Notes: generated from the sequence alone by a model not told the origin. 64,000 nucleotides of DNA from Streptomyces sp. HD (GCF_028369295.1 NZ_JAQMYP010000001.1:62001-126000); one strand, 5' to 3'. Numbered from the stretch's first letter, positions 34,834 through 43,610 are shown. Numbers and translations are program-made.

Positions 34834-35193
34834 ATGTTGGAAGTGAAGCCCCTCGAAAAGCCGGACGAGCGGCGTGATTTCCCCCGTGGGCACCTCGAAG
34901 CGGTCCACATGACGGATCTCGACTTCGCCGTGGCGACCTTCGAGCCCGGCTGGCGCTGGTCGGAGTCCGTGGCCCCGCTCGCGGGCACCGAGAGCTGTCA
35001 GATGCACCACAACTGCTACATGGTGCAGGGCCGCATGCACATCACCATGGACGAGGGCGGGGAGACCGAAGTCGGTCCCGGGGACGTTTTCGTGTGCTCG
35101 CCCGGACACGACGCCTGGGTCGTGGGCGACGAGCAGGTCGTGGTCTACGACTTCCAGGGGCAGACGGCGAGGGAGTACGCGAAGCCGAAGTAG
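34834..35193 (+). CDS. Small single-domain cupin protein
   Basis: This 119-aa cupin beta-barrel contains FEPGWRWSESVAPLAGTESC, then QMHHNCYMVQGRMHITMDEG (first cupin motif with paired His) and VGPGDVFVCSPGHDAWVVGD (second motif). Metal ligands would be the His pair, a Glu and the His of SPGHDAWV. The function is unknown; small cupins of this type often act as stress-induced or sensor-like proteins. The ATG at 34834 has AAGGGAG 6 nt upstream, right after a 24-bp palindrome. It lies convergent with the quinone oxidoreductase gene. Confidence 0.85.
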   Translation: MLEVKPLEKPDERRDFPRGHLEAVHMTDLDFAVATFEPGWRWSESVAPLAGTESCQMHHNCYMVQGRMHITMDEGGETEVGPGDVFVCSPGHDAWVVGDEQVVVYDFQGQTAREYAKPK

Positions 35194-35217
35194 TGCCGAC
35201 CGGACCGGCCCGGCGCG

Positions 35218-36195
35218 TCACACGGTGACGACTATCTTCGCGCGCGCGTGCTCCACCTCCAGGTACCGGATGGCCTCGGCCGCCTCGCTCAGCGGATACG
35301 TCCGCTCGACGACCGGGGCGATCTTCCCGGACTCGGCCAGCTCCCGCAGCGCCGCGAGGTTCGCCTTGCTCTGCCGGGCCGATATTTCGAGCAGCCGCTG
35401 GTGGCGTGAGAAGGGCGCCACCAGCCGCCGTTTGAGGAAGAGGCCCATCGGTCCGACGAAGCTGCCGCCCTCGTACACCCCTCCGCCCGACAGGACGAGC
35501 ACCCCGGTGGGGCTCAGTACGCGCCGGAACTCCGCGAGAGAGTGGTTGCCCACCAGGTCCAGCACCACGTCGTAGCGGCGCTCGCCCCGGGCGAAGTCCT
35601 CCCGTTCGTAGTCGATGACCCGGTCCGCCCCGAGTGACCGGACCAGGTCCACGTTCCTCGTGCTGCACACGGCCGTCACCTCGGCGCCGTACGCCTTGGC
35701 GAGCTGCACGGCGAAGGTGCCCACGCCGCCCGACGCGCCGTTCACCAGGACCGTCTGCCCCGGCTGTACCCGTGCGACGTCCCGCAGGCCGATGAGGGCG
35801 GTGTTCCCCGCCAGGGGTATCGCCGCCGCCTGCTCGAAGGTGAGGTTGGCCGGCTTCGGACCCACCTCGCCGTCCCGCGCGCATACGTACTCCGCGAACG
35901 CGCCGTCGGCCTCCCCGAACACCTCGTCGCCCGGCTCGATTCCCGTGACCCCGGCGCCCACCGCCTCCACCTGCCCGGCGAAGTCCCGGCCCCGCACTCG
36001 CGTCCTGGGCCTGCGCAGGCCCATCATGCCGCGGCCCAACAGCGGGTCACCGCGCATGAAATGCCAGTCGTAGGCGTTGACCGACGCCGCGAGCACCCGC
36101 ACCAGCACCTCGCCGGCGGCCGGTACCGGTCGGTCGATGTCCGTGAACTCCAGCGTGTCCGCAGAGCCGTACCGGTCCTGAACCACTGCCTTCAT
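35218..36195 (-). CDS. NAD(P)-dependent quinone oxidoreductase-like dehydrogenase
   Basis: This 325-aa zinc-free medium-chain dehydrogenase has an N-terminal GroES-like part (VQDRYGSADTLEFTDIDRPV; SVNAYDWHFMRGDP) and a Rossmann part with VNGASGGVGTFAVQLAKAYG and VTAVCSTRN. It ends RYLEVEHARAKIVVTV. It resembles NADPH:quinone reductases that act on quinones or reactive enones. It diverges from the SDR gene at 36420; the 224-bp gap between them carries two AAACCGATCGGTTT palindromes, so both are likely under the TetR protein encoded at 39558. Confidence 0.9.
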   Translation of the reverse strand: MKAVVQDRYGSADTLEFTDIDRPVPAAGEVLVRVLAASVNAYDWHFMRGDPLLGRGMMGLRRPRTRVRGRDFAGQVEAVGAGVTGIEPGDEVFGEADGAFAEYVCARDGEVGPKPANLTFEQAAAIPLAGNTALIGLRDVARVQPGQTVLVNGASGGVGTFAVQLAKAYGAEVTAVCSTRNVDLVRSLGADRVIDYEREDFARGERRYDVVLDLVGNHSLAEFRRVLSPTGVLVLSGGGVYEGGSFVGPMGLFLKRRLVAPFSRHQRLLEISARQSKANLAALRELAESGKIAPVVERTYPLSEAAEAIRYLEVEHARAKIVVTV

Positions 36196-36299
36196 GAGTC
36201 CCCCCTCCGCTACCGAGGACAGTACGGCCGTTCTCGCACCGCGGACATCGGGGACGAACCCTGAACTTCTCCGGGGGCGATGCCGGGGTTGCCCTGAGG

Positions 36300-36313
36300 A
36301 AACCGATCGGTTT
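36300..36313. promoter_or_regulatory. TetR-type operator, copy 1
   Basis: AAACCGATCGGTTT is a perfect 14-bp palindrome between the divergent quinone oxidoreductase and SDR genes. Confidence 0.75.
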
Positions 36314-36331
36314 ACTCTTTCTCACGGATGG

Positions 36332-36345
36332 AAACCGATCGGTTT
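36332..36345. promoter_or_regulatory. TetR-type operator, copy 2
   Basis: A second identical AAACCGATCGGTTT lies 32 bp (about three helical turns) from copy 1 and 75 bp upstream of the SDR start. Confidence 0.75.
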
Positions 36346-36419
36346 TCTGATGCTCGCCGCGAGCGGCGTGCTTTCCCTCGGGCCTTTCCTCAGGCCCGTC
36401 ACCCAGTCAGGAGAACCCC

Positions 36420-37124
36420 ATGACCGCCATCGAAGGCTCCGTCGCCCTGGTCACCGGCGGCAGCCGCGGCATCGGCCGCGCCCTGGTCGCCGCCCTCTAC
36501 GAGCGGGGCGCGCGGAAGGTGTACGCCACCGCCCGCGACCCGCGCACGGTGACGCACCCGGACGCCGTGCCGCTCGCCCTGGAGGTGACCGACCCCGCCT
36601 CCGTCGCGGCCGCCGCCGAGCGGGCGCAGGACGTCACCCTGCTGATCAACAACGCGGGCGCCGCGGTGAACGCGAACTTCCTGGACTCGCCCGTCGAGGA
36701 CGTCCGCCGCGAATTCGAGACCAACTTCTACGGACCGCTCCTGGTCACCCGGGCCTTCGTCCCCGTCATCGAGCGCAACGGCGGCGGCCACGTCCTCAAC
36801 GTCCACTCCGTGCTGTCATGGATCGGCCTCGCCGGCTCCTACAGCGCGTCCAAGGCCGCCCTCTGGTCGCAGACCAACTCACTGCGCCTCGACCTGAAGC
36901 CGCGCGGCATCGACGTCACCGGCCTGCACGTCGGCTACGTCGACACCGACCTGGCCGCCGCCGTCGACGCGCCCAAGGCCACGCCCGAGAGCGTCGCCGC
37001 CCAGGCCCTCGACGGGATCGCGTCGGGCGCCTACGAGGTCCTGGCCGACGATCTGTCACGGCAGGTCAAGGCGGGCCTGGCGGCAGATCCGGCCGCCCTC
37101 TACCCGCAGCTCGCCGCCGCCTAG
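36420..37124 (+). CDS. Short-chain dehydrogenase/reductase
   Basis: This 234-aa SDR has the cofactor motif VTGGSRGIGRALVAAL (T-G-x3-G-x-G), the N-N-A-G strand LLINNAGAAVNANF, catalytic Ser in VLNVHSVLSWIG and the Y-S-A-S-K motif SYSASKAALW. The T-A-R-D-P after strand two suggests NADPH preference. CAGGAGA lies 5 nt upstream of the ATG. Paired TetR-type operators lie in its promoter. A role in reductive detoxification together with the divergent quinone oxidoreductase is the likeliest reading, but the substrate is unknown. Confidence 0.9.
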   Translation: MTAIEGSVALVTGGSRGIGRALVAALYERGARKVYATARDPRTVTHPDAVPLALEVTDPASVAAAAERAQDVTLLINNAGAAVNANFLDSPVEDVRREFETNFYGPLLVTRAFVPVIERNGGGHVLNVHSVLSWIGLAGSYSASKAALWSQTNSLRLDLKPRGIDVTGLHVGYVDTDLAAAVDAPKATPESVAAQALDGIASGAYEVLADDLSRQVKAGLAADPAALYPQLAAA

Positions 37125-37188
37125 CTCGCCGCCGCCTCCTGGCTCGGCACCGCCTGATCGCCCCCGGGGTCCGCGGACCGCCGCCCGA

Positions 37189-38544
37189 TCACACCGGCAG
37201 CAGTCGCGTCACCAGCGCGCCGAGCTGCCGGGCGGTGCGGCACTCGTGCATCTCGACCAGCTCGGCGTAGGCGGGCGCGACGGAGTCGCCGGTGCCCCAG
37301 AGGGAGTGTTGCTCGGGGTTCAACCAGTAGACCCGGCGGGCCTGTTCGGCGATCTGTCGGACCGCCGGCAGGTTCGGGTCGCTCATGTTGGTGCGGGCGT
37401 CCCCGAGGACGAACACGGTGGTGCGCGGGCCGACCGCGTCGCCGTACCGCTCCGCGAACTCGCCCAGCGCCATGCCGTAGTCGCTGCTGCCGTGGTAGCC
37501 GGTCAGCCTGGCCTCCGCCTCGATGCGGGCGCCGAGGCCCTCCGGGTCGGCGGTGCCGTGTTCGAGCAGCCCGGTCACCTCGTCGATCCGGTTGACGAAG
37601 GCGAACACCCGCACCTTGCTGAACTGGTCGTGCAGCGCCTGCACCAGCAGCATCGTGAAGTCCGAGAAGCCGGACACCGAGCCCGACACATCGCACAGCA
37701 GCACCAGTTCGGGACGGACGGGACGCCGCCGGCGCAGCACCGGCTTCATCGGCACACCGCCCGTCGACAGCGAACCGCGCAGGGTCCGCCGTAGATCGAT
37801 CGTGCCCCGCGCGGCGCGGCGGCGACGGGCCGCGAGCCGGGTCGCGAGCTTGCGGGCGAGTGGCTGAACCGCCCTGCGCAGCTCCGCCAGTTGGGCCTTC
37901 CCGGCGTACAGGAAGTCGACCCGGTCGGCGGTCGGCGTCACCGCCCGGCGGGCGATCTCGTCCCGGCCGCGCCGCTCGGCGACCCGGCGCCGCGCCTCCG
38001 CGGCCACCAGCGCCCGGAACGCCTCGATGCGCTGCCGGATCTCGTCCTCAAGCAGCCGGTCGGCGAACCCCGAACTCCCGCCCCGCGCCCGGACGTTGTC
38101 ACGCACACGGGCGAGCAGAGTCTGCGGACGCAGGCGTTCGAGCGCCTGGTACGACGACCAGCCGTCCGACCCCGGCGAACCGTAGCCGCCGAAACCGTCC
38201 ACCGCCTCGACCGCCAACCGGCCCATCAGCGCCTGGTCGTTGGCGGTCAACGCCTCCGCCAGCCGGTCGCGCAGCTCGGCCCGACCCGCGGACTTCTGCT
38301 CCGGCGCGCCGACACCCCGCGGAAAGTACAGGTCGAAGACCGGGTCGAACACCTGCCGCCCGCCGGGGCCGTGCAGCAGCGTCGCCGCCAGTCCCTCGCG
38401 CAGCCGCTCCCGGTCCGTGAGCCCGAGTGCCTCGATCGCCCGCGCCGCGTCCACCGTCTCGCTCGTGCCGATCCGGATGCCGTGCGCGCGCAGCGCCCCG
38501 ACGAGGGACGTCAGCCGCTCCGCCACGCCCGCGGGCGTGGTCAC
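37189..38544 (-). CDS. vWA-domain protein (CoxE/YehP type)
   Basis: This 451-aa protein starts with a helical region (GVAERLTSLVGALRAHGIRI). A C-terminal von Willebrand factor A domain carries the MIDAS motif D-x-S-x-S in LVLLCDVSGSVSGFSDFTML. The middle is Arg-rich (KLATRLAARRRRAARGTIDL). It is the partner of MoxR-type AAA+ ATPases, with which it acts as a metal-insertion or remodelling chaperone. It starts at a GTG overlapping the MoxR stop codon (GTGA), so the two are translationally coupled. The client is unknown: no CO dehydrogenase, xanthine dehydrogenase or other typical target is adjacent. Confidence 0.9.
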   Translation of the reverse strand: MTTPAGVAERLTSLVGALRAHGIRIGTSETVDAARAIEALGLTDRERLREGLAATLLHGPGGRQVFDPVFDLYFPRGVGAPEQKSAGRAELRDRLAEALTANDQALMGRLAVEAVDGFGGYGSPGSDGWSSYQALERLRPQTLLARVRDNVRARGGSSGFADRLLEDEIRQRIEAFRALVAAEARRRVAERRGRDEIARRAVTPTADRVDFLYAGKAQLAELRRAVQPLARKLATRLAARRRRAARGTIDLRRTLRGSLSTGGVPMKPVLRRRRPVRPELVLLCDVSGSVSGFSDFTMLLVQALHDQFSKVRVFAFVNRIDEVTGLLEHGTADPEGLGARIEAEARLTGYHGSSDYGMALGEFAERYGDAVGPRTTVFVLGDARTNMSDPNLPAVRQIAEQARRVYWLNPEQHSLWGTGDSVAPAYAELVEMHECRTARQLGALVTRLLPV

Positions 38545-39398
38545 AGGGCGTCCAGATCGAGCTTGGCGCCCGCCTTGAGGACGTCGTCCTGATGCTTGAG
38601 GAGCACACCGAGAGTGGCCTGGACGACCGTCTCGTCCAGCGTGTCGGCGCCGAGCGCGAGCAGGGTGCGCGCCCAGTCGATGGTCTCGGCGACCGACGGC
38701 ACCTTCCGCAGGTCCATCGCCCGCAGCGCGCCCACGACCCGCACGACCGAACGGGCCAGCGCCTCGTCCAGCCCCGGCACCTTCAGCCGTACGATCCGAC
38801 GCTCCAGCTCCTCGTCCGGGAAGCCGATGTGGAGGAACAGGCAGCGGCGGCGCAGCGCCTCGGACAGCTCCCGGCTCGCGTTGGAGGTGAGGACGACGAA
38901 CGGCCGGCGGGTCGCGGTGATGGTGCCCAGCTCGGGGACCGTGACCTGGAAGTCGCTGAGCACCTCCAGGAGGAGGCCCTCCACCTCGACGTCCGCCTTG
39001 TCGGTCTCGTCGATCAGCAGCACCTTCGGGTCATCGCCCCGGATGGCCGTCAGCAGCGGACGCGTGAGCAGGAACTCCTCGCTGAAGATGTCCGTGCGGG
39101 TCTCGTCCCAGGTCTCGTCGCGACCCGCGCTGATGCGCAGCAGCTGCTTGGCGTGGTTCCACTCGTACAGCGCCCGGGACTCGTCGACCCCCTCGTAGCA
39201 CTGCAGACGCACGAGCCCCGCCCCGGCGACTTCGGCGACGGCCTTCGCGAGCTCGGTCTTGCCGACCCCGGCGGGGCCCTCCACCAGGAGAGGCTTGCCC
39301 AGGCGGTCGGCGAGGAAGACGGTCGTGGCGACCGCGGGCGAGGCGAGATAGCCGGTCTCGGCCAGACGTGCGGAGACGTCGTCGACGGATGTGAACAA
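38541..39398 (-). CDS. MoxR-type AAA+ ATPase
   Basis: This 285-aa ATPase has Walker A GPAGVGKTE (near residue 42), Walker B KVLLIDETDKAD and sensor-1 FVVLTSNASRELSEALRRRC. The lid region ends in GVLLKHQDDVL. It starts at TTG (first base 39398): GGAGG lies 5 nt before it and the family N-terminus F-T-S-V-D-D-V begins there. Together with the overlapping vWA gene it forms a compact two-gene remodelling module. Palindromes AAGCGCTT (39459-39466), TTCCGGATACCGGAA (39490-39504) and the TetR-type site at 39511 lie in the region it shares with the TetR gene. Confidence 0.92.
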   Translation of the reverse strand: MFTSVDDVSARLAETGYLASPAVATTVFLADRLGKPLLVEGPAGVGKTELAKAVAEVAGAGLVRLQCYEGVDESRALYEWNHAKQLLRISAGRDETWDETRTDIFSEEFLLTRPLLTAIRGDDPKVLLIDETDKADVEVEGLLLEVLSDFQVTVPELGTITATRRPFVVLTSNASRELSEALRRRCLFLHIGFPDEELERRIVRLKVPGLDEALARSVVRVVGALRAMDLRKVPSVAETIDWARTLLALGADTLDETVVQATLGVLLKHQDDVLKAGAKLDLDAL

Positions 39399-39489
39399 CG
39401 GGGCCTCCAGGTCGGCGGCGACAGTGAGGGGCGATCAGGACCGCCCGCGAACATATCTAAGCGCTTGTTCAGTGATGATGTCATGCGGG

Positions 39490-39504
39490 TTCCGGATACC
39501 GGAA
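39490..39504. promoter_or_regulatory. Palindrome in the divergent MoxR/TetR promoter
   Basis: TTCCGGATACCGGAA has perfect 6-bp arms around ATA. It lies just upstream of the TetR-type site at 39511, and its sequence is unlike that operator, so a second regulator may bind. Confidence 0.45.
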
Positions 39505-39510
39505 GGTGGT

Positions 39511-39524
39511 AGACCGATCGGTTT
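39511..39524. promoter_or_regulatory. TetR-type operator, copy 3, before the TetR gene
   Basis: AGACCGATCGGTTT matches the 36300/36332 palindrome at 13 of 14 positions. It is 33 bp upstream of the TetR start, fitting autoregulation. Confidence 0.7.
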
Positions 39525-39557
39525 CCTGTCGGGCCGCGCCGAGGTAACCTCGCCCGT

Positions 39558-40127
39558 ATGGCCACAACCGACAAGGCGTCCACCAGGGACCGGCTCCTCG
39601 ACGCGGCGGCCGAGCTCTTCTACCGCGACGGCGTCTCCATCGGCGTCGAGGCGCTGTGCCGGACGGCCGGGGTCTCGAAGCGGTCCATGTACCAGCTCTT
39701 CACGAGCAAGGACGAGGTGCTCGCGGCGAGCCTGGAGCGACGGCTGCCGGCGTACGAGGCGCAGCTGACGCCCGGGTCGCAGCCGGCGGGCACACCCCGC
39801 GAGGGCATCCTGCGTGTCTTCGAACGCCTGGAGGAAGTGTCCACCGAACCCGCCTACCAGGGCTGCCCCTACCTCGCCGCACTGGTCGAGCTGAAGGACC
39901 CGGAACACCCGGCGAGCGTGGTCGCCCGTGGGGCGAAGGAACGGCTGAAGGACTACTTCCGTACGCAGGCCGAGGAGGGCGGGGCACGCGATCCGGAGCT
40001 GCTCGCCCGCCAGTTGATGCTGGTCTTCGACGGAGCCAGTGCGCGGGCGGGGGCCCGGGTCGAGACGCTGGGCGGGCTGGCCGTGCCGACGGTGACCACA
40101 CTGCTGGACGCGGCCGGAATGAAATGA
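39558..40127 (+). CDS. TetR-family transcriptional regulator
   Basis: This 189-aa repressor has an N-terminal HTH at residues 8-55 (RDRLLDAAAELFYRDGVSIG; VEALCRTAGVSKRSMYQLFT) and an all-helical ligand domain beyond. The ligand domain has the QGCPYLAALVELKDPEHPA segment seen in a TetR subgroup that responds to electrophiles or quinones. GAGGTAA is upstream of the ATG at 39558. An operator-like palindrome sits in its own promoter and two near-identical copies lie about 3.2 kb away between the oxidoreductase and SDR genes. That gives a small regulon that can be predicted from sequence. Confidence 0.9.
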   Translation: MATTDKASTRDRLLDAAAELFYRDGVSIGVEALCRTAGVSKRSMYQLFTSKDEVLAASLERRLPAYEAQLTPGSQPAGTPREGILRVFERLEEVSTEPAYQGCPYLAALVELKDPEHPASVVARGAKERLKDYFRTQAEEGGARDPELLARQLMLVFDGASARAGARVETLGGLAVPTVTTLLDAAGMK

Positions 40128-40170
40128 CGGGACGGCCGCCGAAGCGACCGTCCCGCACGAGCAGCCCTCT

Positions 40171-41481
40171 TCACGATGCCACCGCGACCGCCCCGACCGC
40201 CGGTGTCCGCAGCATCCGCCGCCCCGTGACCAGGCTGGTCCCCAGCGTCACCGCCGCCCCGACCGCGACGACCGCAGCGCCGATGCCGTAGACCTCGGCC
40301 GGCAGGACCGCGTCGGAGCGGACCACGGTGAAGGGGATGATCCCCGCGAGCGCGGCCAGCGCGCCGAAGAAGACGCCCGTGACCGTGAGGATCAGCCCCT
40401 CGACACCGACCGTCCCGAGCACCTGCCCCGGTGTCGCGCCCGCGAGCCGTTGCTGCCCGAACTCCCGGCCGCGGTAACTCGTCTCCGCGTACAGCGAGTT
40501 GACCAGCATCACGCAGACGAAGACCACGATGATGCCGACGACCGTGAAGTTGAGCGTCTCCAGGTTCTTCGCGTCGATCGACTTCGTCAGACCCGAGGCC
40601 TCGACCGCGTCGCTCTCCACCGCCTGCATGGTGAGCGTGGCCGTGGCGACCGCCGTGAACAGGATCAGCGACATCAGGATCCCGGCCAGCCGAGCGGCCC
40701 GCTCCCGCAGATTGCGTACGGCGAGCCAGCCGCTCGCCCCGTCCAGCGGCAGCCGGTCCAGCACGCCCTCCAGCAGCCGCGGCGCCATCAGGGCGAAGCC
40801 CACCGACAGCAGGATCGCCCCATAGGCGGGCGGCGCCATCAGGGCCGCGTCCGTCGCCGAGAACGCGAAGGTGGAGGTCGCCGACGCCGCACCGGCGAGC
40901 AGCGCGGCATACGCGAGGAACTTCCTTGCCCCGCCCCGCTTTTCGTGCCCGCGCGTGGCACGCCGTACGGCGAGGAAGGCGGCGCCCGCCGACGCGAGCA
41001 GGGTGATGCCGATGCCCGTCATGAGCGCGATCGGCCCGAAGGAGTGCTCGACGGACCCGGCGACCTGGCCGCTGTCCTGGAACACCTCCAGCAGGGCCCG
41101 GCCGCCCAGCATCGCCGGGCCGATCGCCAGCGCAGCGCCCACCAGGGCCACGGCCACGGCCTCACCCACGACCATCCGCTTGAGCTGCGCCGGAGTCGCC
41201 CCCGAGCAGCGCAGCAGCTCCAACTCGGCCGTGCGCTGACGGACGTTGACCGTCAGCGTCGAGGCGACCGCGAAGAAGACCAGCAGGGTGCCGTAGCCGC
41301 CGACGACGCCCGCCGCGGTGGACAGGGTCTCCGCGCTGGTGGAGTCGACGCGGTCCTGTGCCGCCGTGTCGTGCATCGAGTTGAACGTCATGATGATCGC
41401 CGCGCCCAGGAACGCGGACAGCAAAGTGGCGAGGAACCGCCCGGGGCGGTGCCGGATCGACCGCATGGCCAGCATGAACAT
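40171..41481 (-). CDS. FtsX/MacB-type ABC transporter permease
   Basis: This 436-aa membrane protein opens with MFMLAMRSIRHRPGRFLATL and AFLGAAIIMTFNSM, the first helix of FtsX-type permeases. The FtsX core is GTLLVFFAVASTLTVNVRQR followed by AELELLRCSGATPAQLKRMV (the coupling segment). A second FtsX core near the C-terminus has FGQQRLAGATPGQVLGTVGV. The helix pattern suggests two FtsX units in one chain, and no large extracytoplasmic domain is seen. It follows the ATPase gene by three bases. Such pairs export peptides, antibiotics or lipids; the substrate is unknown. Confidence 0.9.
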   Translation of the reverse strand: MFMLAMRSIRHRPGRFLATLLSAFLGAAIIMTFNSMHDTAAQDRVDSTSAETLSTAAGVVGGYGTLLVFFAVASTLTVNVRQRTAELELLRCSGATPAQLKRMVVGEAVAVALVGAALAIGPAMLGGRALLEVFQDSGQVAGSVEHSFGPIALMTGIGITLLASAGAAFLAVRRATRGHEKRGGARKFLAYAALLAGAASATSTFAFSATDAALMAPPAYGAILLSVGFALMAPRLLEGVLDRLPLDGASGWLAVRNLRERAARLAGILMSLILFTAVATATLTMQAVESDAVEASGLTKSIDAKNLETLNFTVVGIIVVFVCVMLVNSLYAETSYRGREFGQQRLAGATPGQVLGTVGVEGLILTVTGVFFGALAALAGIIPFTVVRSDAVLPAEVYGIGAAVVAVGAAVTLGTSLVTGRRMLRTPAVGAVAVAS

Positions 41482-41484
41482 CGC

Positions 41485-42276
41485 TCACACCCCCAGCGCC
41501 ACGTCGTCGCCGAGGTGGGCCAGCCGCTCGGCCACCGCGTCCGGCGTCGGCGCGTCCATCCGCCCCGCCAGCCGGCCGTCGGCCAGGAACAGCACCGAGT
41601 CCGCGTAGGAGGCGGCGACCGGGTCGTGGGTCACCATCACGACGGTACGGCCGTGCACCCGCACCGCCTGCTGGAGCAGTCGCAGCACATCGCGTGCGCT
41701 GCGGGTGTCCAGGGCGCCCGTCGGCTCGTCCGCGAAGATCACCCGGGGCTCGGTCACCAGGGCACGGGCGATCGCGACGCGCTGCCGCTGGCCGCCGGAC
41801 AGCTGGTCGGGGCGGTGCCCGAGCCGGTCGCCGAGGCCGACGGAGGTCAGGACCTCCCGGGCCCGCCGCCGGTCGACTCGCTGCCCGGCGAGCTTGAGCG
41901 GCAGCACCGTGTTCTGCGCGACGGTCAGCGTCTCCAGCAGGTTGTACTGCTGGAACACGAACCCGATCCGGCCCCGCCGGAACTTCGTCAGCTCGGCCTC
42001 GCCGCCCCCGGTCAGCTCGGTGCCGTCCACACGCACGATTCCGCTGTCGGGCCGGTCGAGCCCGGCCGCGCAGTGCAGCAGTGTGCTCTTGCCGGAACCC
42101 GACGGCCCCATCACCGCCGTGAAGGTGCCCCGCCCCAGCCCGAGGGTGACCCCGTCCAGAGCGGTCACGGCACTGTCGTGCGCACCGTAGGTCTTGGTGA
42201 CCTTGACCAGCCGTAGCGCCTCGGCGGCGGGTCCCTTGTCGTGCGTACCTCGTGCGCCTGCCCGGAACATCGTCAT
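41485..42276 (-). CDS. ABC transporter ATP-binding protein (LolD/MacB type)
   Basis: This 263-aa ATPase has Walker [17 protein letters not shown]-loop [14 protein letters not shown], signature [16 protein letters not shown], Walker [13 protein letters not shown] and switch His in [10 protein letters not shown]. It is the partner of the FtsX-type permease that follows three bases later. Three in-frame starts lie close together (GTG 42279, ATG 42276, ATG 42270); GGAGAG is best placed for 42276 or 42270. It probably belongs to an antimicrobial-peptide or lipid export system, with no sensor kinase or regulator adjacent. Confidence 0.93.
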   Translation of the reverse strand: MTMFRAGARGTHDKGPAAEALRLVKVTKTYGAHDSAVTALDGVTLGLGRGTFTAVMGPSGSGKSTLLHCAAGLDRPDSGIVRVDGTELTGGGEAELTKFRRGRIGFVFQQYNLLETLTVAQNTVLPLKLAGQRVDRRRAREVLTSVGLGDRLGHRPDQLSGGQRQRVAIARALVTEPRVIFADEPTGALDTRSARDVLRLLQQAVRVHGRTVVMVTHDPVAASYADSVLFLADGRLAGRMDAPTPDAVAERLAHLGDDVALGV

Positions 42277-42522
42277 CACTCTCCGTCCGGCACTCCCTGT
42301 GCCCTGCCGAAGAAGCTACGGAGCGGGCGAGTCGACCACATTGGGCGCAGAACCCGTCTTGCCGGGTGTACTCAGCGACACCCCCGACGGGGGGAGGACC
42401 CGCTGACGCGGCGCTCGCGTCGAGGCGGAGGTCATGGCTCCGTGACGTCGGTGACCGGACTGGTGCCGTCTGGTGCCGTGGGAGGCTTCCGGCCGTGGGG
42501 TCGATGCCGGTACAGATTTCTC

Positions 42523-43452
42523 ATGACGGACAACGGGGGACAGCGCCACCCTTGGTGGCGGGGATTACGTGAGTCGGTCCAAGGGGCGGACACCGAGTTG
42601 TGGCCCGAGGGACTGATGGAGGTCGTGCCGGACGGGTTCGACGGCGCCTACGTACAGTTCTGCGATCTGTATCCCGAGCAGCAGGTGCAACTGCAGCTCC
42701 TCTACAGTGCCTCGCAGCGCGCCTTCGAACACAGGACACGGGTCTCGGGGCGGGTCGCGGCGGTGCGGGTGCTCGGCAACGCGCTGAGCGATCCACGGCT
42801 CGCCGACGCCAAGCCGAGCGACCACCTGACCCTGTATCTCGACGAGGAGATCGCCGACTTGAAGGGCCGGCTCGCCCAGGACGGCGCGACCGCCGTCAGC
42901 CGGGGCCTCAACGTCGGACTCGCCGTCGGCTCGGCCGCGAGCCTCGCACTGCTCGCCGTGCCGGTGCTCTGGGGCGTCGGACTGCTCGGCGCTCTGGGCG
43001 TGACGCTGAACTGCACCAACCGCTGGAGTCTGCTGGGCGCGTTCGTGTGCGGCGGCGTCGGCGCGTTCGGGGCCGTGCTGAGCGTGCTGGTACGGCTGCG
43101 GGGCAGCGCCGACCAGCTGGCGCGGCGCAAGACGGACGGCCGCGAGGGCCTGGTCGTCCCCGGCCAGATGGCCCGCACCATGCGCCACGAGGGCGTGTAC
43201 CGGGTCTTCGTCGGCTGGATCCTCGCCCTTGCCGTCTACTTCCTGCTCAGCGGCGGCGTCATGCCGGTCTTCGAACCACCCGCCACCACCGCCGAGATCT
43301 GTCCGGCCGCGGGCAGCCCGGGATCGGCCGCCCTGGGCACCGAGTTCTGGGGCTTCTGGTGTGCCGTCGGCTTCGTGGCGGGCTTCAACGAGCGGTGGGC
43401 CTTCGGCATCCTGAGCCGTGACTCGACGCGCCGAGCGGGCAAGAACACCTGA
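42523..43452 (+). CDS. Membrane protein of unknown function
   Basis: This 309-aa protein is not assigned to a family. Its N-terminal 120 residues are soluble (MTDNGGQRHPWWRGLRESVQ; VQFCDLYPEQQVQLQLLYSA). Two adjacent helices follow at about 130-185 (GLAVGSAASLALLAVPVLWG; LGAFVCGGVGAFGAVLSVLV), then a basic loop and two further helices near the end (VFVGWILALAVYFLLSGGVM; FWGFWCAVGFVAGFNERWAF). The closing G-F-x-E-R-W-A-F resembles the final segment of some channel-like bacterial membrane proteins, but I would not name a function. The start at 42523 lacks a strong Shine-Dalgarno; the longer frame upstream is unlikely. Confidence 0.75.
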   Translation: MTDNGGQRHPWWRGLRESVQGADTELWPEGLMEVVPDGFDGAYVQFCDLYPEQQVQLQLLYSASQRAFEHRTRVSGRVAAVRVLGNALSDPRLADAKPSDHLTLYLDEEIADLKGRLAQDGATAVSRGLNVGLAVGSAASLALLAVPVLWGVGLLGALGVTLNCTNRWSLLGAFVCGGVGAFGAVLSVLVRLRGSADQLARRKTDGREGLVVPGQMARTMRHEGVYRVFVGWILALAVYFLLSGGVMPVFEPPATTAEICPAAGSPGSAALGTEFWGFWCAVGFVAGFNERWAFGILSRDSTRRAGKNT

Positions 43453-43460
43453 TTCCGTTT

Positions 43461-43474
43461 TTGAACGGTTTCAA
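43461..43474. promoter_or_regulatory. Putative LacI-type operator, rhamnosidase promoter, distal
   Basis: TTGAACGGTTTCAA has perfect TTGAA/TTCAA arms around CGGT. It lies 168 bp upstream of the rhamnosidase ATG and shares its form with the sites at 43611, 54576 and 54742. Confidence 0.55.
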
Positions 43475-43610
43475 TCCGAGCTCCCTGGCTCTCCAGCAGG
43501 CCTCTACCGCTGGGGAGTTCTGTTGAAATTTGCCTCGCATTCGTCCTGATCCAGGCATGGACACCATTCACTTCTGCCACTAGCTTCACCGTCGTTCGAG
43601 CTGAATCGTT

